Source of the DNA: Streptomyces sp. NBC_00690
GTDB lineage: Bacteria > Actinomycetota > Actinomycetes > Streptomycetales > Streptomycetaceae
Assembly: GCF_036226685.1 (NCBI RefSeq)
Contig: NZ_CP109009.1
Coordinates: 5,669,501 to 5,733,500 of the forward strand
Direction: 5' to 3'
DNA length: 64,000 bases
Position numbers and translations under genes: made by a program. Below, in pieces: positions 28,025 through 37,148 of this stretch. The notes beneath the pieces are model-generated. The model made no database searches. It was not told the origin of the DNA and saw only the letters and a list, made by a program, of their open reading frames with translations. The first letter of the stretch is position 1. Each line of letters begins with the position of its first letter.

Positions 28025-28219
28025 GTGGCCCTCTCGATTTCGGCGGTGTTGCTGCTGGCGATCATCATGTTCCTGCTGATCCGGAAGTCCGGACTCAAAG
28101 GCGGGCACGCGGCGGTCTGCGTGTTGCTCGGGTTCTATCTCGCTAGCTCGTCCATCGCTCCGACGATCACTGATCTGACCACGAACGTCGCCGGAATGAT
28201 CGGAGACTTCAAGTTCTGA
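28025..28219 (+). CDS. Small membrane protein conserved in streptomycetes, 64 aa
   Basis: Two hydrophobic segments (residues 5-19, ISAVLLLAIIMFLLI, and about 29-45) joined by the basic turn RKSGLKGGH, then a polar tail ending GDFKF. The GTG at 28025 has a near-ideal ribosome site, GGAGGTGAACCGCC, which strongly supports expression. Divergent from the S9 peptidase gene. Function unknown. Confidence 0.82.
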   Translation: MALSISAVLLLAIIMFLLIRKSGLKGGHAAVCVLLGFYLASSSIAPTITDLTTNVAGMIGDFKF

Positions 28220-28396
28220 TCGTCCCCCCGCGCCCCCGCGGCGCTCCCAGCGGTCTTCGGACGGCCCTTCTGCGGCCCTTCGCGGCTGTTTCTGTCGTCC
28301 CGGTCGCCGCTTGTGACCAGGGGGAGGGCAAATCCGGCCAACGAGGGCCGCACGTTCTTGCACGGTGGCGTGGCTCGCCCTCGTAGGCTGTCCCGT

Positions 28397-29287
28397 ATGA
28401 AGGATCTTTCCGCCCGTCGTCTGCTCCTGGTGCACGCACACCCGGACGACGAGTCGATCAACAATGGCGTCACCATGGCCAGGTATGCCGCCGTCGGCGC
28501 CCAGGTCACGCTGGTGACCTGCACCCTCGGGGAAGAGGGCGAGGTGATCCCACCGGATCTCGCCCATCTCGCATCCGATCGCGATGACCGGCTCGGTCCG
28601 CATCGCATCGGCGAGCTCGCCGCCGCCATGAAGGAACTGGGCGTCACCGACCACCGCTTCCTCGGCGGGCCCGGCCGCTTCCGGGACTCCGGGATGATGG
28701 GCGTCGAGCAGAACCGCCGCGAAGGCGCGTTCTGGCAGACCCCCGTCGACGACGCGGCCGGCTACCTCGTGGAGATCATCCGAGCGGTACGCCCCCAGGT
28801 GCTGGTGACCTACGACCCCACGGGGGGCTACGGCCACCCCGATCACATCCAGGCGCACCGGGTGGCGATGCGGGCGGCCGAGCTGGCCGCGGAGCGCGCC
28901 TACCGCCGCGACCTCGGTGATCCGCACACCATCACCAAGATCTACTGGAACCGGGTGCCCCGCTCGGTGGCCGAGGCGGCGTTCGCCCGGCTGCACGCGG
29001 ACACCGATGTCGACTTCGAGGGCATCGCCCCGATCGACGATGTTCCGGGAGTGACCGACGACGCGCGGATCACCGCCGAGATCGACGGGACGAAGTACGC
29101 GGAGCGCAAAGCCGCCGCCATGGCGGCCCACGCCACGCAAATCACCGTCGAAGGAACCAACTTCGTGCTCTCCAACCGGCTGGGGCAGCCGATCCTCACC
29201 ACCGAGTACTACGAGTTGGCCCAGGGCGTGCCGGGGGCACCCGAGGGCGAGCGTGAGCAGGACCTGTTCGCGGGCGTGACGACATGA
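28397..29287 (+). CDS. mshB: MshB, GlcNAc-inositol deacetylase of mycothiol biosynthesis, 296 aa
   Basis: Zinc-dependent deacetylase that removes acetate from GlcNAc-Ins to give GlcN-Ins, the second step to mycothiol, the main thiol of actinomycetes. The zinc motif AHPDDE (residues 14-19) and HPDH (147-150) are both present, in the contexts [16 protein letters not shown] and [16 protein letters not shown] at 28397 gives the usual N-terminus and length (290-305 aa in the family); an upstream extension lacks homology-like features. The gene overlaps the next by four bases (ATGA). Confidence 0.95.
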   Translation: MKDLSARRLLLVHAHPDDESINNGVTMARYAAVGAQVTLVTCTLGEEGEVIPPDLAHLASDRDDRLGPHRIGELAAAMKELGVTDHRFLGGPGRFRDSGMMGVEQNRREGAFWQTPVDDAAGYLVEIIRAVRPQVLVTYDPTGGYGHPDHIQAHRVAMRAAELAAERAYRRDLGDPHTITKIYWNRVPRSVAEAAFARLHADTDVDFEGIAPIDDVPGVTDDARITAEIDGTKYAERKAAAMAAHATQITVEGTNFVLSNRLGQPILTTEYYELAQGVPGAPEGEREQDLFAGVTT

Positions 29288-29694
29288 GCAGCGATGGCAC
29301 CCCGGGAGCGTGGCTGGCCCGTCCCGCCCGGCCGGGACGGATCGCCGCCTATCTCGGGCTCGCCCTGTTCGGCGCGGTCGTCGGTGTCACCGGCTCGCTC
29401 GTCCAAGGCGCCTGGTTCCCGGGCGGGTTGCTGCTCGCCCTGCTGGCTTCGGCCGGTCTCTTCTACGGTTCTGCCCGCACCACCGGCACCCAGTTGGGCG
29501 CGATCGCCTCGGGTGCGGGCTGGCTGATAGCTATCGTCGTGGTCAGCACCGGGCGCGCCGAGGGCGATGGACTGTTCTCGGCGGGAATCGGACCGCTCGC
29601 GTACATCGTCGTCGGCATGGCTCTTGCTGTGATGTGCGCCACGATGGTCGGGGCGACGCAACCGAACGGAGACAAAACCCGACTTGACCGGTAG
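29284..29694 (+). CDS. DUF6113-type membrane protein, 136 aa
   Basis: Four hydrophobic segments (about residues 20-40, 45-60, 69-87 and 101-122). Its ATGA overlap with mshB implies translational coupling, and this pair also occurs next to mshB in other actinobacteria. No motif suggests an activity; a link to mycothiol metabolism is inference from position alone. Confidence 0.85.
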   Translation: MSSDGTPGAWLARPARPGRIAAYLGLALFGAVVGVTGSLVQGAWFPGGLLLALLASAGLFYGSARTTGTQLGAIASGAGWLIAIVVVSTGRAEGDGLFSAGIGPLAYIVVGMALAVMCATMVGATQPNGDKTRLDR

Positions 29695-29929
29695 GGCCCT
29701 GTGACGAACCCCGCGGAAAGCGGCGGATCGACAGGCTTCTAGGGTGGGGCGCCACAGAGGGCGATCGCCCTTCGAACTGACCATGCCCGTACGGTCGACG
29801 GGATGATGCTTTCCCCGTCGCACAGTGAGTGTCCTTGGCGGCCAGTATGGTGGTGCGCGCCGCCGAGCCGCCCACAGCAGTAGCTATCCAGTAAGAAACG
29901 GGCGGCGAAGCCAACCGGGAGAACCTGCT

Positions 29930-31978
29930 TTGAGTCGTGAAACTGACAGTTCGTCCTCCGGGCCCCAGGGGCGCGGGGGAGCCGCGTACCCCTCAGGGAC
30001 ACCGCCCTACGGGTCGCGCCAGTATCCGCCGCTGCACCCGACGCAGGACGCTCCGGACGGAGCGGCGACCGATGCCGCAGACAGGGCTCGTGACCCCAGG
30101 TCCGACGCTGCCGCGGCCCAGTCCGTGGCCACGTCGAAGCCCGAACCCAAGACGGAGACGACGCTGACGACCCGGATCCGGATCAACATCCCGGGTTCGC
30201 GGCCGATCCCCCCCGTCGTCATGCGCAAGCCCATGAGCGAGGCCGAGGCGCCGGCCAAGGCGCCGGCCCGTCCGGCCGTCGAGCAGGATGCCGAGCGCAC
30301 CGCCGCCATGCCGGCGATAGGCGGCCCCCAGGCACCCACGGCCCCCGCGGGGCCGACCGGCGCCCCGACCGGGCAGCCGGCGGAGAAACCGCCCTCCAGC
30401 GACTGGTTCGCGCCGAGGAAGTCGGGGACGAACGGCGCGGGCATCCCGTCTCCCGCGACCGAGGAGCGGACGGGCGCGCCCGTGCCCGCCGTGCCGGGTC
30501 AGCAGGGCGGCTCGAAGGGCTCCCTGAGCGAACTGGCCGCCGGCGCAGGTACCGCCGCATCGGCGCGCCAGCAGCCGACGGGGGCGACCGCAGGGCCCGC
30601 GCAGGGCAACATGCCGGTCCGCCCACGGTCGGACGGCGGCCCCAAGGCCGGTGTCCCGGGTGCCTCGGCTCCCGCCGGTCACCTCGCAGCGCTCCCCGGC
30701 CAGCAGACAGCCGCGGGCTACGGGGCGCCGGGTGCGGCCGTGCCCAGGATGTCCGACGACACGGCCGTCCTGACCCCGCAGAAGCCGATCCCGGAGCAGG
30801 GCGGCAGGCCGGCGCCCCGTAGTCAGGTCTCCGGCGACACCCTCACCAGTGGTATCCCGGTGGTCCCCGCCGCCGACACCGCAGGCGGTACGGGTCCTCA
30901 TGGGCGCCGCCCAGGAGGCGACTTCGCACCCGCGGACTTCCCGGCAGGCCCCGCCGCCGCCCGTCCGAGCGCGCCCGATGCCGCCGCCGCTCCTGCGCCG
31001 GCCTCCCGGCCGGCCCCTCCGCGCCCCGCGAAGAAGGGGCGCTCCAAGCTGGTGCTGATGGGCGTGGGCGTCGTCGGACTGCTGGGCATCGCCTATGGCG
31101 CCGGCCTGCTGCTGAACCACTCGGAGGTGCCGAAGGAGACCACGGTCCTCGGTGTGGACATCGGCGGGGGCACCAAGGAGCAGGCGGTCGTCAAGCTCGA
31201 TGCCGCGCTCGGCAAGCGGGCTGCGACAGCCCTGCAGCTCACCATCGGGGACAAGAAGGAACAACTCGCCCCGGACAAGGCGGGACTGTCCCTGGACAGT
31301 CAGACCACCGTGCGGCAGGCGGCGGGCAGCGACTACAACCCGATCTCCGTCATCGGCTCCCTCTTCGGCGAGCAGCGTGTCGCCGAACCGGTCATCGTCG
31401 TCGACGAGGAGAAGCTGAGCGTCGCGCTGACCGACCTCGCGGGCAACTCCGGCTCGGCGGTCGAGGGCACGATCAAGTTCGAGCCGAACAAGGTGACGGC
31501 CGTACCGGGCAAGCCCGGCAACGGTCTGGACGTCGCCCGGTCGATGACCTCGGTGAAGGACGCGTTCCGGGCTCAGGTGGAGACCGGTCGCCCCAATGTG
31601 GTGCAACTGCCGGTGGTCTCGCGGGAGCCGACCGTCAGCGAGGCGGAGATCCAACGGGCCCTGAAGGAGTTCGCAGAGCCCGCGATGTCCGACCGGATCA
31701 CCATCAATGCGGGCGGTCAGACGATTCCCTTCGGTCCGGCCAAGTCGCTGCCCCGGATCCTGTCGATGAAGGCGGTCGACGGCAAGCTGGTCGAGTTCTA
31801 CGACAAGAAGGCGATCGAGGAACTCATCGGAAGCACCTTCGCCGGCGTGATGATCACCAAGGGCGACGGTCAGAAGCACCAGCTCAGCGCCGATGACGTG
31901 GCTCAGGCCATGGGTCCGGCGCTGCGCGGCAAGACCCGGGCGGAGCGTACGGTCGAGATCTCCCTCAACCCGAACTGA
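29930..31978 (+). CDS. Membrane protein with long Pro/Ala-rich cytoplasmic region and external PG_binding_4 domain, 682 aa
   Basis: Residues 1 to about 365 are low-complexity, rich in Pro, Ala and Gly and probably disordered. A Lys/Arg-rich stop (PAKKGRSK) precedes one membrane helix (about 373-393, LVLMGVGVVGLLGIAYGAGL). The external part has a YoaR/VanW-like PG_binding_4 region (TTVLGVDIGGGTKEQAVVKL and EGTIKFEPNKVTAVPGKPGN), so it likely contacts peptidoglycan. The start is TTG at 29930 (LSRETDSSSSGP), preceded by GGGAGAACCTGCT; an ATG at 29825 lacks such a site. No VanW catalytic domain follows. Confidence 0.82.
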   Translation: MSRETDSSSSGPQGRGGAAYPSGTPPYGSRQYPPLHPTQDAPDGAATDAADRARDPRSDAAAAQSVATSKPEPKTETTLTTRIRINIPGSRPIPPVVMRKPMSEAEAPAKAPARPAVEQDAERTAAMPAIGGPQAPTAPAGPTGAPTGQPAEKPPSSDWFAPRKSGTNGAGIPSPATEERTGAPVPAVPGQQGGSKGSLSELAAGAGTAASARQQPTGATAGPAQGNMPVRPRSDGGPKAGVPGASAPAGHLAALPGQQTAAGYGAPGAAVPRMSDDTAVLTPQKPIPEQGGRPAPRSQVSGDTLTSGIPVVPAADTAGGTGPHGRRPGGDFAPADFPAGPAAARPSAPDAAAAPAPASRPAPPRPAKKGRSKLVLMGVGVVGLLGIAYGAGLLLNHSEVPKETTVLGVDIGGGTKEQAVVKLDAALGKRAATALQLTIGDKKEQLAPDKAGLSLDSQTTVRQAAGSDYNPISVIGSLFGEQRVAEPVIVVDEEKLSVALTDLAGNSGSAVEGTIKFEPNKVTAVPGKPGNGLDVARSMTSVKDAFRAQVETGRPNVVQLPVVSREPTVSEAEIQRALKEFAEPAMSDRITINAGGQTIPFGPAKSLPRILSMKAVDGKLVEFYDKKAIEELIGSTFAGVMITKGDGQKHQLSADDVAQAMGPALRGKTRAERTVEISLNPN

Positions 31979-31993
31979 CGCAGCTGCGCACAT

Positions 31994-32028
31994 CGTGCCC
32001 GGTCACCTTGCCAGGGAGGCCGGGCACG
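31994..32028 (+). terminator. Hairpin after the PG_binding_4 gene
   Basis: CGTGCCCGG and CCGGGCACG arms, 9 bp, with a 17-base loop, 15 bases after the stop codon. Confidence 0.6.
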
Positions 32029-32076
32029 ACGCGTTCCCCGGTGCGGGAGACGGTGATGCGGTTCAAGCACCTACAG

Positions 32077-32106
32077 CCGAGACCGAGACCGAGACCGAGG
32101 CCGAGT
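32077..32106. repeat. Hexanucleotide tandem repeat (CCGAGA)
   Basis: Five head-to-tail copies: three perfect CCGAGA units, then CCGAGG and CCGAGT. Non-coding, and a likely slippage site. Confidence 0.7.
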
Positions 32107-32476
32107 GGAGACCGAGGTCGATGACCTGAGCGTGGCGTTGCCCGCCGATCCCGTCAGCAGGACCCATCTGGCGGCCTCACCCGGACGGGTGAAGAAAGGC
32201 GGCGACCTCGACGCCCTCCCGTTCGATGGCCGCCTCGATCCGCGCCGACAGTGCGGTGAACGCATCCCGTCGCCCACCGCTTGCGACCTCGCCCGCAACA
32301 GTCGCACCTGCTCGGCGTCGTACCGCGGTGCTGCTGACAGGGTGTGGCCCTTTCGGATGTGCGCGTGATCCGTCCGGCTCGCCCAGCGGTCCGGGCAACC
32401 GCGTCCGCGGCGCGTTTCGACGTCTCGTACTCAACCGCACCACCAGTTCAATCGGGTCGCCAGTTCGACCGGTTCG

Positions 32477-33325
32477 CTAGTTCAACCGTGCCCGGGCCGC
32501 GCGGGCCCGGCCCCTGAGCGTCTGCGCCGTTTCGGGCTCCACCGCGGCCACCACCTCCGCATAGGCGTCCAACTCCGCCGCCCCCGTCAGGAAGTCACCG
32601 CGCTGCAAGAGCAACTGGGCGCGTTCGTAGCGCAGCTTCGCCGGATGCGAGGGCAGCAGCAAGGACAGCTCCACCGCCCACAGTGCGACATCCGTGCGGT
32701 CCGGGCGCCCCGACGCCCACGACCGGATGTTGTTCAGGATGCGCAGGACCACGTCCAGCGGTTGCGCGGCGGAGAGCATCTCCGGCCGCAGCGGTGCCCC
32801 TGTCGCCTCCACGACCAGCAGTTCTGCGTCCATGCCGGTCAGTGGATTGCCACCGGCGAAGGGATCGGCGAGTACCTGGGCGTCGAGGTCCGCGTGTTCC
32901 TGCGGGTCGCCGAAGCCGACCACGAAGTGACCGGGCAGGGCCACTCCGTACACCGGAGCACCGGCCCGTCGGGCCACCTCGATCCAGACCACCGAGAGCA
33001 GGATCGGCAGCCCGCGACGTCGTTGGAGCACCGTGTGGAGGAGCGACGACTCCAACCGCTGGTAGTCATCGGACGTCCCGTGGAACCCATGGCGACCGCC
33101 GAGCAGGGCGGCCAGCGCCGCCGCCCACTCGTGGGGGCCCTTCACGCCGTAGGGGATGAGTCCGGCGAGCCGGTCCAGTTCGATCTGGGCGGCGTCCAGG
33201 CCCGCTTCGTCCAGCGAGGGGTCGGCCACCGCGCCCAGCAGCAGGCAGAGGAGCGAGAGGTCGGGCCGCTCGGCACGCGCCTCCTCGGCGAATCGCTCGC
33301 GATGGTCGGTGCCGTCGTCGTGCAT
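32477..33325 (-). CDS. SirB1-like transglutaminase-fold protein, 282 aa
   Basis: Cytoplasmic protein with the transglutaminase-like region of SirB1 proteins (QRRRGLPILLSVVWIEVARR and YGVALPGHFVVGFGD), followed by a tetratricopeptide-like helical end (LRYERAQLLLQRGDFLTGAA). The catalytic Cys of true transglutaminases is not evident, as in other members of the family. ATG at 33325 (MHDDGTDHRERFAEE) follows GGACAGGACGGCAC; a longer in-frame reading is Arg/Pro-rich and rejected. Function unknown. Confidence 0.82.
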   Translation of the reverse strand: MHDDGTDHRERFAEEARAERPDLSLLCLLLGAVADPSLDEAGLDAAQIELDRLAGLIPYGVKGPHEWAAALAALLGGRHGFHGTSDDYQRLESSLLHTVLQRRRGLPILLSVVWIEVARRAGAPVYGVALPGHFVVGFGDPQEHADLDAQVLADPFAGGNPLTGMDAELLVVEATGAPLRPEMLSAAQPLDVVLRILNNIRSWASGRPDRTDVALWAVELSLLLPSHPAKLRYERAQLLLQRGDFLTGAAELDAYAEVVAAVEPETAQTLRGRARAARARLN

Positions 33326-33449
33326 GTGCCGTCCTGTCCGTCTGCGTTCGTCGGGGCCGTGTCCGTACGTTGGAAGATGATCCTCCGCCCCGGAGACGGG
33401 TCGCACCGGAGGTGGCGCGCCCCGCCTCCGTGGCGGACGGCGTTCATGG

Positions 33450-34484
33450 TCAGAGCGCCTGGGGACGGAAGTGGTGGTAGCTGTGGTGGGTCGCGAATCC
33501 CATCCCGTCGTACAGTGCCCGCGCCCCTGCATTGTCCGCCTCCACCTGGAGCCATGCGGCTGACGCGCCCTCTTCCAGGGCGCGTTGTGCCAGTGCGGTC
33601 ATCACGGCGGTGCCCAGACCCTGTCGGCGGTGCTCGGGGGCGGTTTCCACCGCCATGAACCCGGCCCATCGGCCGTCGACGACACAGCGGCCGATGGCGG
33701 CCGGCACGGCATCCTCGGCCGTGCGCCCGTCCGCCGATGGCTCGTCCGGGGCGGGCACCGATGCGAACCACACCGAAGGGCCGCTGCTCAGCACCTTGCG
33801 CATGGCGTCCCCGTACCTTCCGGTGCGTTGGTAGCGACGCAGCCAGCCCTCGTCGAGGTCACGGGCCAGCCGCACCCGCTCGACGGGCGCCACCTGATCG
33901 GCGATGGGGGTCAGCGCCCCGATGCGCACCAGCGCTGACACCTCGCGCTGCCAACCATGTGCCTCAAGGTCCGCGCAGAGCCGTTCCTGGGTGCCCGCTG
34001 CACCCGTCGACGCCTGGATGTACGCCGGCAGTCCCCGTTCCTCGTACCAGCCGCGGACCCGGGCGAGCGCCTCGGGAAGCGGTAGGCCCGGGTCGCCGAG
34101 CGGCAGCACCGAATTGGCGCGGCGGGTGAAGCCGGCGGACGCCCGCAACTGCCAGTCCCCGAGGCGATCGCTCTCGACCGGCTGCCACGCCCGCGCGGTC
34201 ACCCGGGCCAGTTCGGCGAAGTTCGCGGCCGGGCCCCGCCGTCGAGCAGGCGCGGGGGGCACGACCTTGCCCGCGACGAGCGCGGATTCCGGGATGTGGA
34301 CGCTCTCACCGGTCTTGCGTGTGATGAGGAGCACACCCTTGTCCCAGGATGTGAGAACTCCGATGGTGTCGGTGAACTTCTCGACCCCTGCGGCGGGATC
34401 GGTGAGACGTCGGATTGATACGCGTTTGCCCACGTCATGGGGTGTAATACGGACTTCGAGGCGTCCTGCGCCAGTGATTTCCAC
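33450..34484 (-). CDS. GNAT acetyltransferase with N-terminal SH3-like domain (Rv0428c type), 344 aa
   Basis: Residues 1-75 form a small beta-rich region (VGKRVSIRRLTDPAAG, GVLTSWDKGVLLITRKTGES) like the SH3-like domain fused to the Rv0428c family of acetyltransferases. The C-terminal GNAT domain has AVETAPEHRRQGLGTAVMTA as the acetyl-CoA site and ARALYDGMGFATHHSYHHF at the end. The start is GTG at 34484 with AGGAGG about 13 bases upstream, slightly far. Divergent from fdxA. Substrate unknown. Confidence 0.86.
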   Translation of the reverse strand: MEITGAGRLEVRITPHDVGKRVSIRRLTDPAAGVEKFTDTIGVLTSWDKGVLLITRKTGESVHIPESALVAGKVVPPAPARRRGPAANFAELARVTARAWQPVESDRLGDWQLRASAGFTRRANSVLPLGDPGLPLPEALARVRGWYEERGLPAYIQASTGAAGTQERLCADLEAHGWQREVSALVRIGALTPIADQVAPVERVRLARDLDEGWLRRYQRTGRYGDAMRKVLSSGPSVWFASVPAPDEPSADGRTAEDAVPAAIGRCVVDGRWAGFMAVETAPEHRRQGLGTAVMTALAQRALEEGASAAWLQVEADNAGARALYDGMGFATHHSYHHFRPQAL

Positions 34485-34599
34485 GGTTGGGCAAGCCCCT
34501 CCTGTGCGGATCGTCGTCAGGAACGGAGATACTAGGTGCGGGCATCGACGACGCCGCGCTCCCGCGCAATGCCAGAGCCCTACCGAGAGGAACGACAGC

Positions 34600-34920
34600 G
34601 TGACCTACGTCATCGCGCAGCCTTGTGTAGACGTCAAGGACAAGGCGTGCATCGAGGAGTGCCCCGTCGACTGCATCTACGAGGGCTCGCGGTCCTTGTA
34701 CATCCACCCGGACGAATGCGTCGACTGTGGGGCCTGTGAGCCCGTCTGCCCCGTCGAGGCGATCTTCTACGAGGACGACACTCCGGAGGAGTGGAAGGAC
34801 TACTACAAGGCGAACGTCGAGTTCTTCGACGAGCTGGGTTCCCCCGGCGGTGCGTCCAAGCTCGGTCTGATCGAGCGCGACCACCCCTTCATCGCTTCCC
34901 TCCCACCGCAGAACGGCTAG
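34600..34920 (+). CDS. fdxA: FdxA-type seven-iron ferredoxin, 106 aa
   Basis: Electron carrier with one [3Fe-4S] and one [4Fe-4S] cluster. The first cysteine set is PCVDVKDKACIEECPVDC, the second DECVDCGACEPVCP, and the C-terminal extension (VEFFDELGSPGGASKLGLIE) is typical of the actinobacterial type. The GTG at 34600 (VTYVIAQPC) follows CCGAGAGGAACGACAGC. It sits just upstream of dapC, as in mycobacteria (fdxC with an aminotransferase). Confidence 0.95.
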   Translation: MTYVIAQPCVDVKDKACIEECPVDCIYEGSRSLYIHPDECVDCGACEPVCPVEAIFYEDDTPEEWKDYYKANVEFFDELGSPGGASKLGLIERDHPFIASLPPQNG

Positions 34921-35040
34921 GACCGGCACGTCCTCGCGTCCCGTACGTCGTCGTTCGTGCGGGACCGAGGCACCGTGAGCCCTGGGCGAGGGTCCGGGCT
35001 CGGGTTCGGGCGAGAGCCCCACGAGTAGAGAGAACGTCCC

Positions 35041-36135
35041 GTGTCCGCAGTCTCTTCGCGCCTCCCCGTCTTCCCGTGGGACCGGCTGGAGCCCTACAAG
35101 GCCAGGGCCGCCGCCCACCCCGACGGCATCGTGGACCTCTCGGTCGGTACGCCGGTCGACCCCGTCCCCGCGCTGATCCAGCAGGCCCTCGTCGAAGCGG
35201 CCGACTCGCCGGGTTATCCGACGGTGTGGGGCACGGTCGCCCTGCGCGATGCATTGACGGGCTGGGTGGAACGCCGACTCGGTGCGCTCGCCGTCTCCCA
35301 CCAGCAGGTGCTGCCCGTCGTGGGCTCCAAGGAACTGGTCGCCTGGCTGCCGACCCAACTGGGCCTCGGCGCCGGTGACCGGGTCGCCTACCCGCAGCTC
35401 GCCTACCCGACGTACGAGGTCGGCGCGCGTCTGTGCGGGGCGACCCCCGTCGTCTACGACGACCCCACCGAGCTGGACCCGACCGATCTCAAGTTGCTGT
35501 GGCTCAACTCGCCCTCGAATCCGAGCGGCCGGGTGCTGGCCAAGGACGAACTGACGCGGATCGTCGCCTGGGCGCGTACACACGGGGTGCTGGTCTTCAG
35601 CGACGAGTGCTATCTGGAGCTGGGTTGGGAGGCCGAACCGGTCTCCGTCCTCCACCCCGACGTCTGCGGCGGTTCCTTCGACGGGTTGGTCGCCGTCCAC
35701 TCCCTCTCCAAGCGTTCCAACCTGGCCGGCTACCGGTCCGCGTTCATCGCCGGGGACGAGAAGGTGCTCGGCGAGCTGCTCCAGATCCGCAAGCACGGCG
35801 GAATGATGACCCCCGCACCGGTGCAGGCGGCGACGATCGCGGCGCTCGGTGACGATACCCACGTCGTCGAACAGCGGGCGCGGTACGCGGCGCGCCGCGC
35901 CGTGCTCCGGACGGCCCTGGAGGGCCACGGCTTCCGGATCGAACACAGCGAGGCGAGCCTGTACCTCTGGGCGACGCGTGACGAGCCGTGCTGGCAGACC
36001 GTGGGACACCTGGCGGAACTGGGCGTCCTGGTCGCCCCCGGCGACTTCTACGGCACCGCGGGCGAGCGGTTCGTCAGGGTGGCCCTCACGGCGACCGACG
36101 AGCGCGTCGAGGCGGCCGTCAAGCGCCTCGGCTGA
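35041..36135 (+). CDS. dapC: N-succinyldiaminopimelate aminotransferase, 364 aa
   Basis: PLP-dependent class I/II aminotransferase that uses glutamate to make N-succinyl-LL-diaminopimelate, a step to lysine and peptidoglycan. The PLP lysine is Lys224 in HSLSKRSNLAGYR. Asp188 and Tyr191 (FSDECYLELGW) contact the cofactor and LNSPSNPSGR is the substrate loop. The GTG start at 35041 follows GAGAGAACGTCCC. A strong hairpin follows. The assignment to DapC rather than a general aminotransferase rests on family length and the conserved fdx-dapC neighbourhood. Confidence 0.9.
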   Translation: MSAVSSRLPVFPWDRLEPYKARAAAHPDGIVDLSVGTPVDPVPALIQQALVEAADSPGYPTVWGTVALRDALTGWVERRLGALAVSHQQVLPVVGSKELVAWLPTQLGLGAGDRVAYPQLAYPTYEVGARLCGATPVVYDDPTELDPTDLKLLWLNSPSNPSGRVLAKDELTRIVAWARTHGVLVFSDECYLELGWEAEPVSVLHPDVCGGSFDGLVAVHSLSKRSNLAGYRSAFIAGDEKVLGELLQIRKHGGMMTPAPVQAATIAALGDDTHVVEQRARYAARRAVLRTALEGHGFRIEHSEASLYLWATRDEPCWQTVGHLAELGVLVAPGDFYGTAGERFVRVALTATDERVEAAVKRLG

Positions 36136-36231
36136 ACTTCTGCCTGATCCGCAGGCTGATCTTCGCCGGCGGCGACGCAGCGGCACGGGTCCCCATCGCG
36201 AGACCGGCAGACGGACAGACTGACAGACCGA

Positions 36232-36267
36232 CGACAGGGCCCCGGGTGCGAACCCGGGGCCCTGTCG
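36232..36267 (+). terminator. dapC terminator, 16-bp perfect stem with GCGA loop
   Basis: CGACAGGGCCCCGGGT and its exact complement enclose a GNRA-type GCGA tetraloop. No T run. Confidence 0.85.
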
Positions 36268-36400
36268 CATGGTGTGCCCTGTGCGGATCTCCTGCGCCCG
36301 TGAGCGCGGGGCCCGCGGTCACGGGCGGTCCACGATGACCCGGCGAGCTGCCGTACCGCCGTGGGCGGGCGGCGGCGGGTCTGCCGAACCCGAGGGCCGG

Positions 36401-36847
36401 TCAGCCGAGCGGCAGGCCCTTCAGGGGCAGCTGGTCGGCGGGCAGAGTGCTGCCGAGCTGTCCGGTGGGCAGGCCGCCGAGGGACTCGCCCGTGCTGCCC
36501 GTGGCCCGACCGAGGGTGCTGCTCGCGGTGCCGGTGACCTCTCCGGCAGCCTTCTGGGCGGCCGGCGCGGCGGCCTCGCCCGCCTGGCCGACGGTCTTGG
36601 CTGCGGCGGGGACGGTCTCCTTGACGGTGTTGTTCCCGGTGCTGTCCGCGAGGTTGGAGGTCTTCTGCGCGGCGCCGTCCACGGCACCGCTGAGGGCTCC
36701 CGAGTCGAGCGCGGTCAGCGCGCCGAGGGGGTTGGCCTGCTGGAGTTCCACGGCACTTGCGGAGCCGGCCGCACCGACCACGGGAACTGTGCCAGCGGCG
36801 ATGAGCAGCGCGGCGCGGGCGATCCGACGGGTCAGGGGGAGGGACAT
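36401..36847 (-). CDS. Small secreted Ala/Thr/Gly-rich protein, 148 aa
   Basis: The N-terminus MSLPLTRRIARAALLIAAGT plus VPVVGAAGSASA is a signal peptide with a probable cut after ASA. The mature part is low-complexity (LGALTALDSGALSGAVDGAA, PAAQKAAGEVTGTASSTLGR), has no Cys and ends LPLKGLPLG. ATG at 36847 follows AAGGAGCATC, a very strong ribosome site. No enzyme motif. Similar streptomycete proteins have been labelled ATP-binding, which nothing here supports. Confidence 0.8.
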   Translation of the reverse strand: MSLPLTRRIARAALLIAAGTVPVVGAAGSASAVELQQANPLGALTALDSGALSGAVDGAAQKTSNLADSTGNNTVKETVPAAAKTVGQAGEAAAPAAQKAAGEVTGTASSTLGRATGSTGESLGGLPTGQLGSTLPADQLPLKGLPLG

Positions 36848-37148
36848 GATGCTCCTTGAGACAGAAGGATTTACGTACTGGGGAAGTCCGGTCTGGGTGA
36901 TCGGACGCAGTGACAACCGCTGAGAGGGCAGGGGAAGTTGCGGTGCCTCAAGGTAAAGAATTAGTAATGTGTCGCATTATCGGCCCTGGATAAAGACGGG
37001 CAAACATTCCCACGCTCGACACCCTGCCGAACCGTCACTTCCCTTGATTCCCAAGGGGAGCGCCGCAGGGGGGCGCGGGCCGGACCGAGTGCTCCGTTGG
37101 TGCATTGGAGTGATGGCGTCCCCTAACCCCTGCGGGGGAACGTTCGGA
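36848..37148. other. Intergenic region upstream of the secreted protein gene
   Basis: About 300 bases without a gene. A short AT-richer patch near 36950-36985 (AAAGAATTAGTAATG) probably belongs to the promoter of the minus-strand secreted protein gene. No specific motif is assigned. Confidence 0.4.

Larger units (their letters stand above)
31979..32476. other. Non-coding gap with hairpin and short repeat
   Basis: 498 bases between convergent genes. It contains a terminator-like hairpin (31994-32028) and a hexamer repeat (32077-32106). Short ORFs on both strands lack ribosome sites and coherent composition; one minus-strand ORF ending at 32177 has a protein-like tail (SARIEAAIEREGVEVAAF) that might be a gene remnant. 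Confidence 0.5.
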
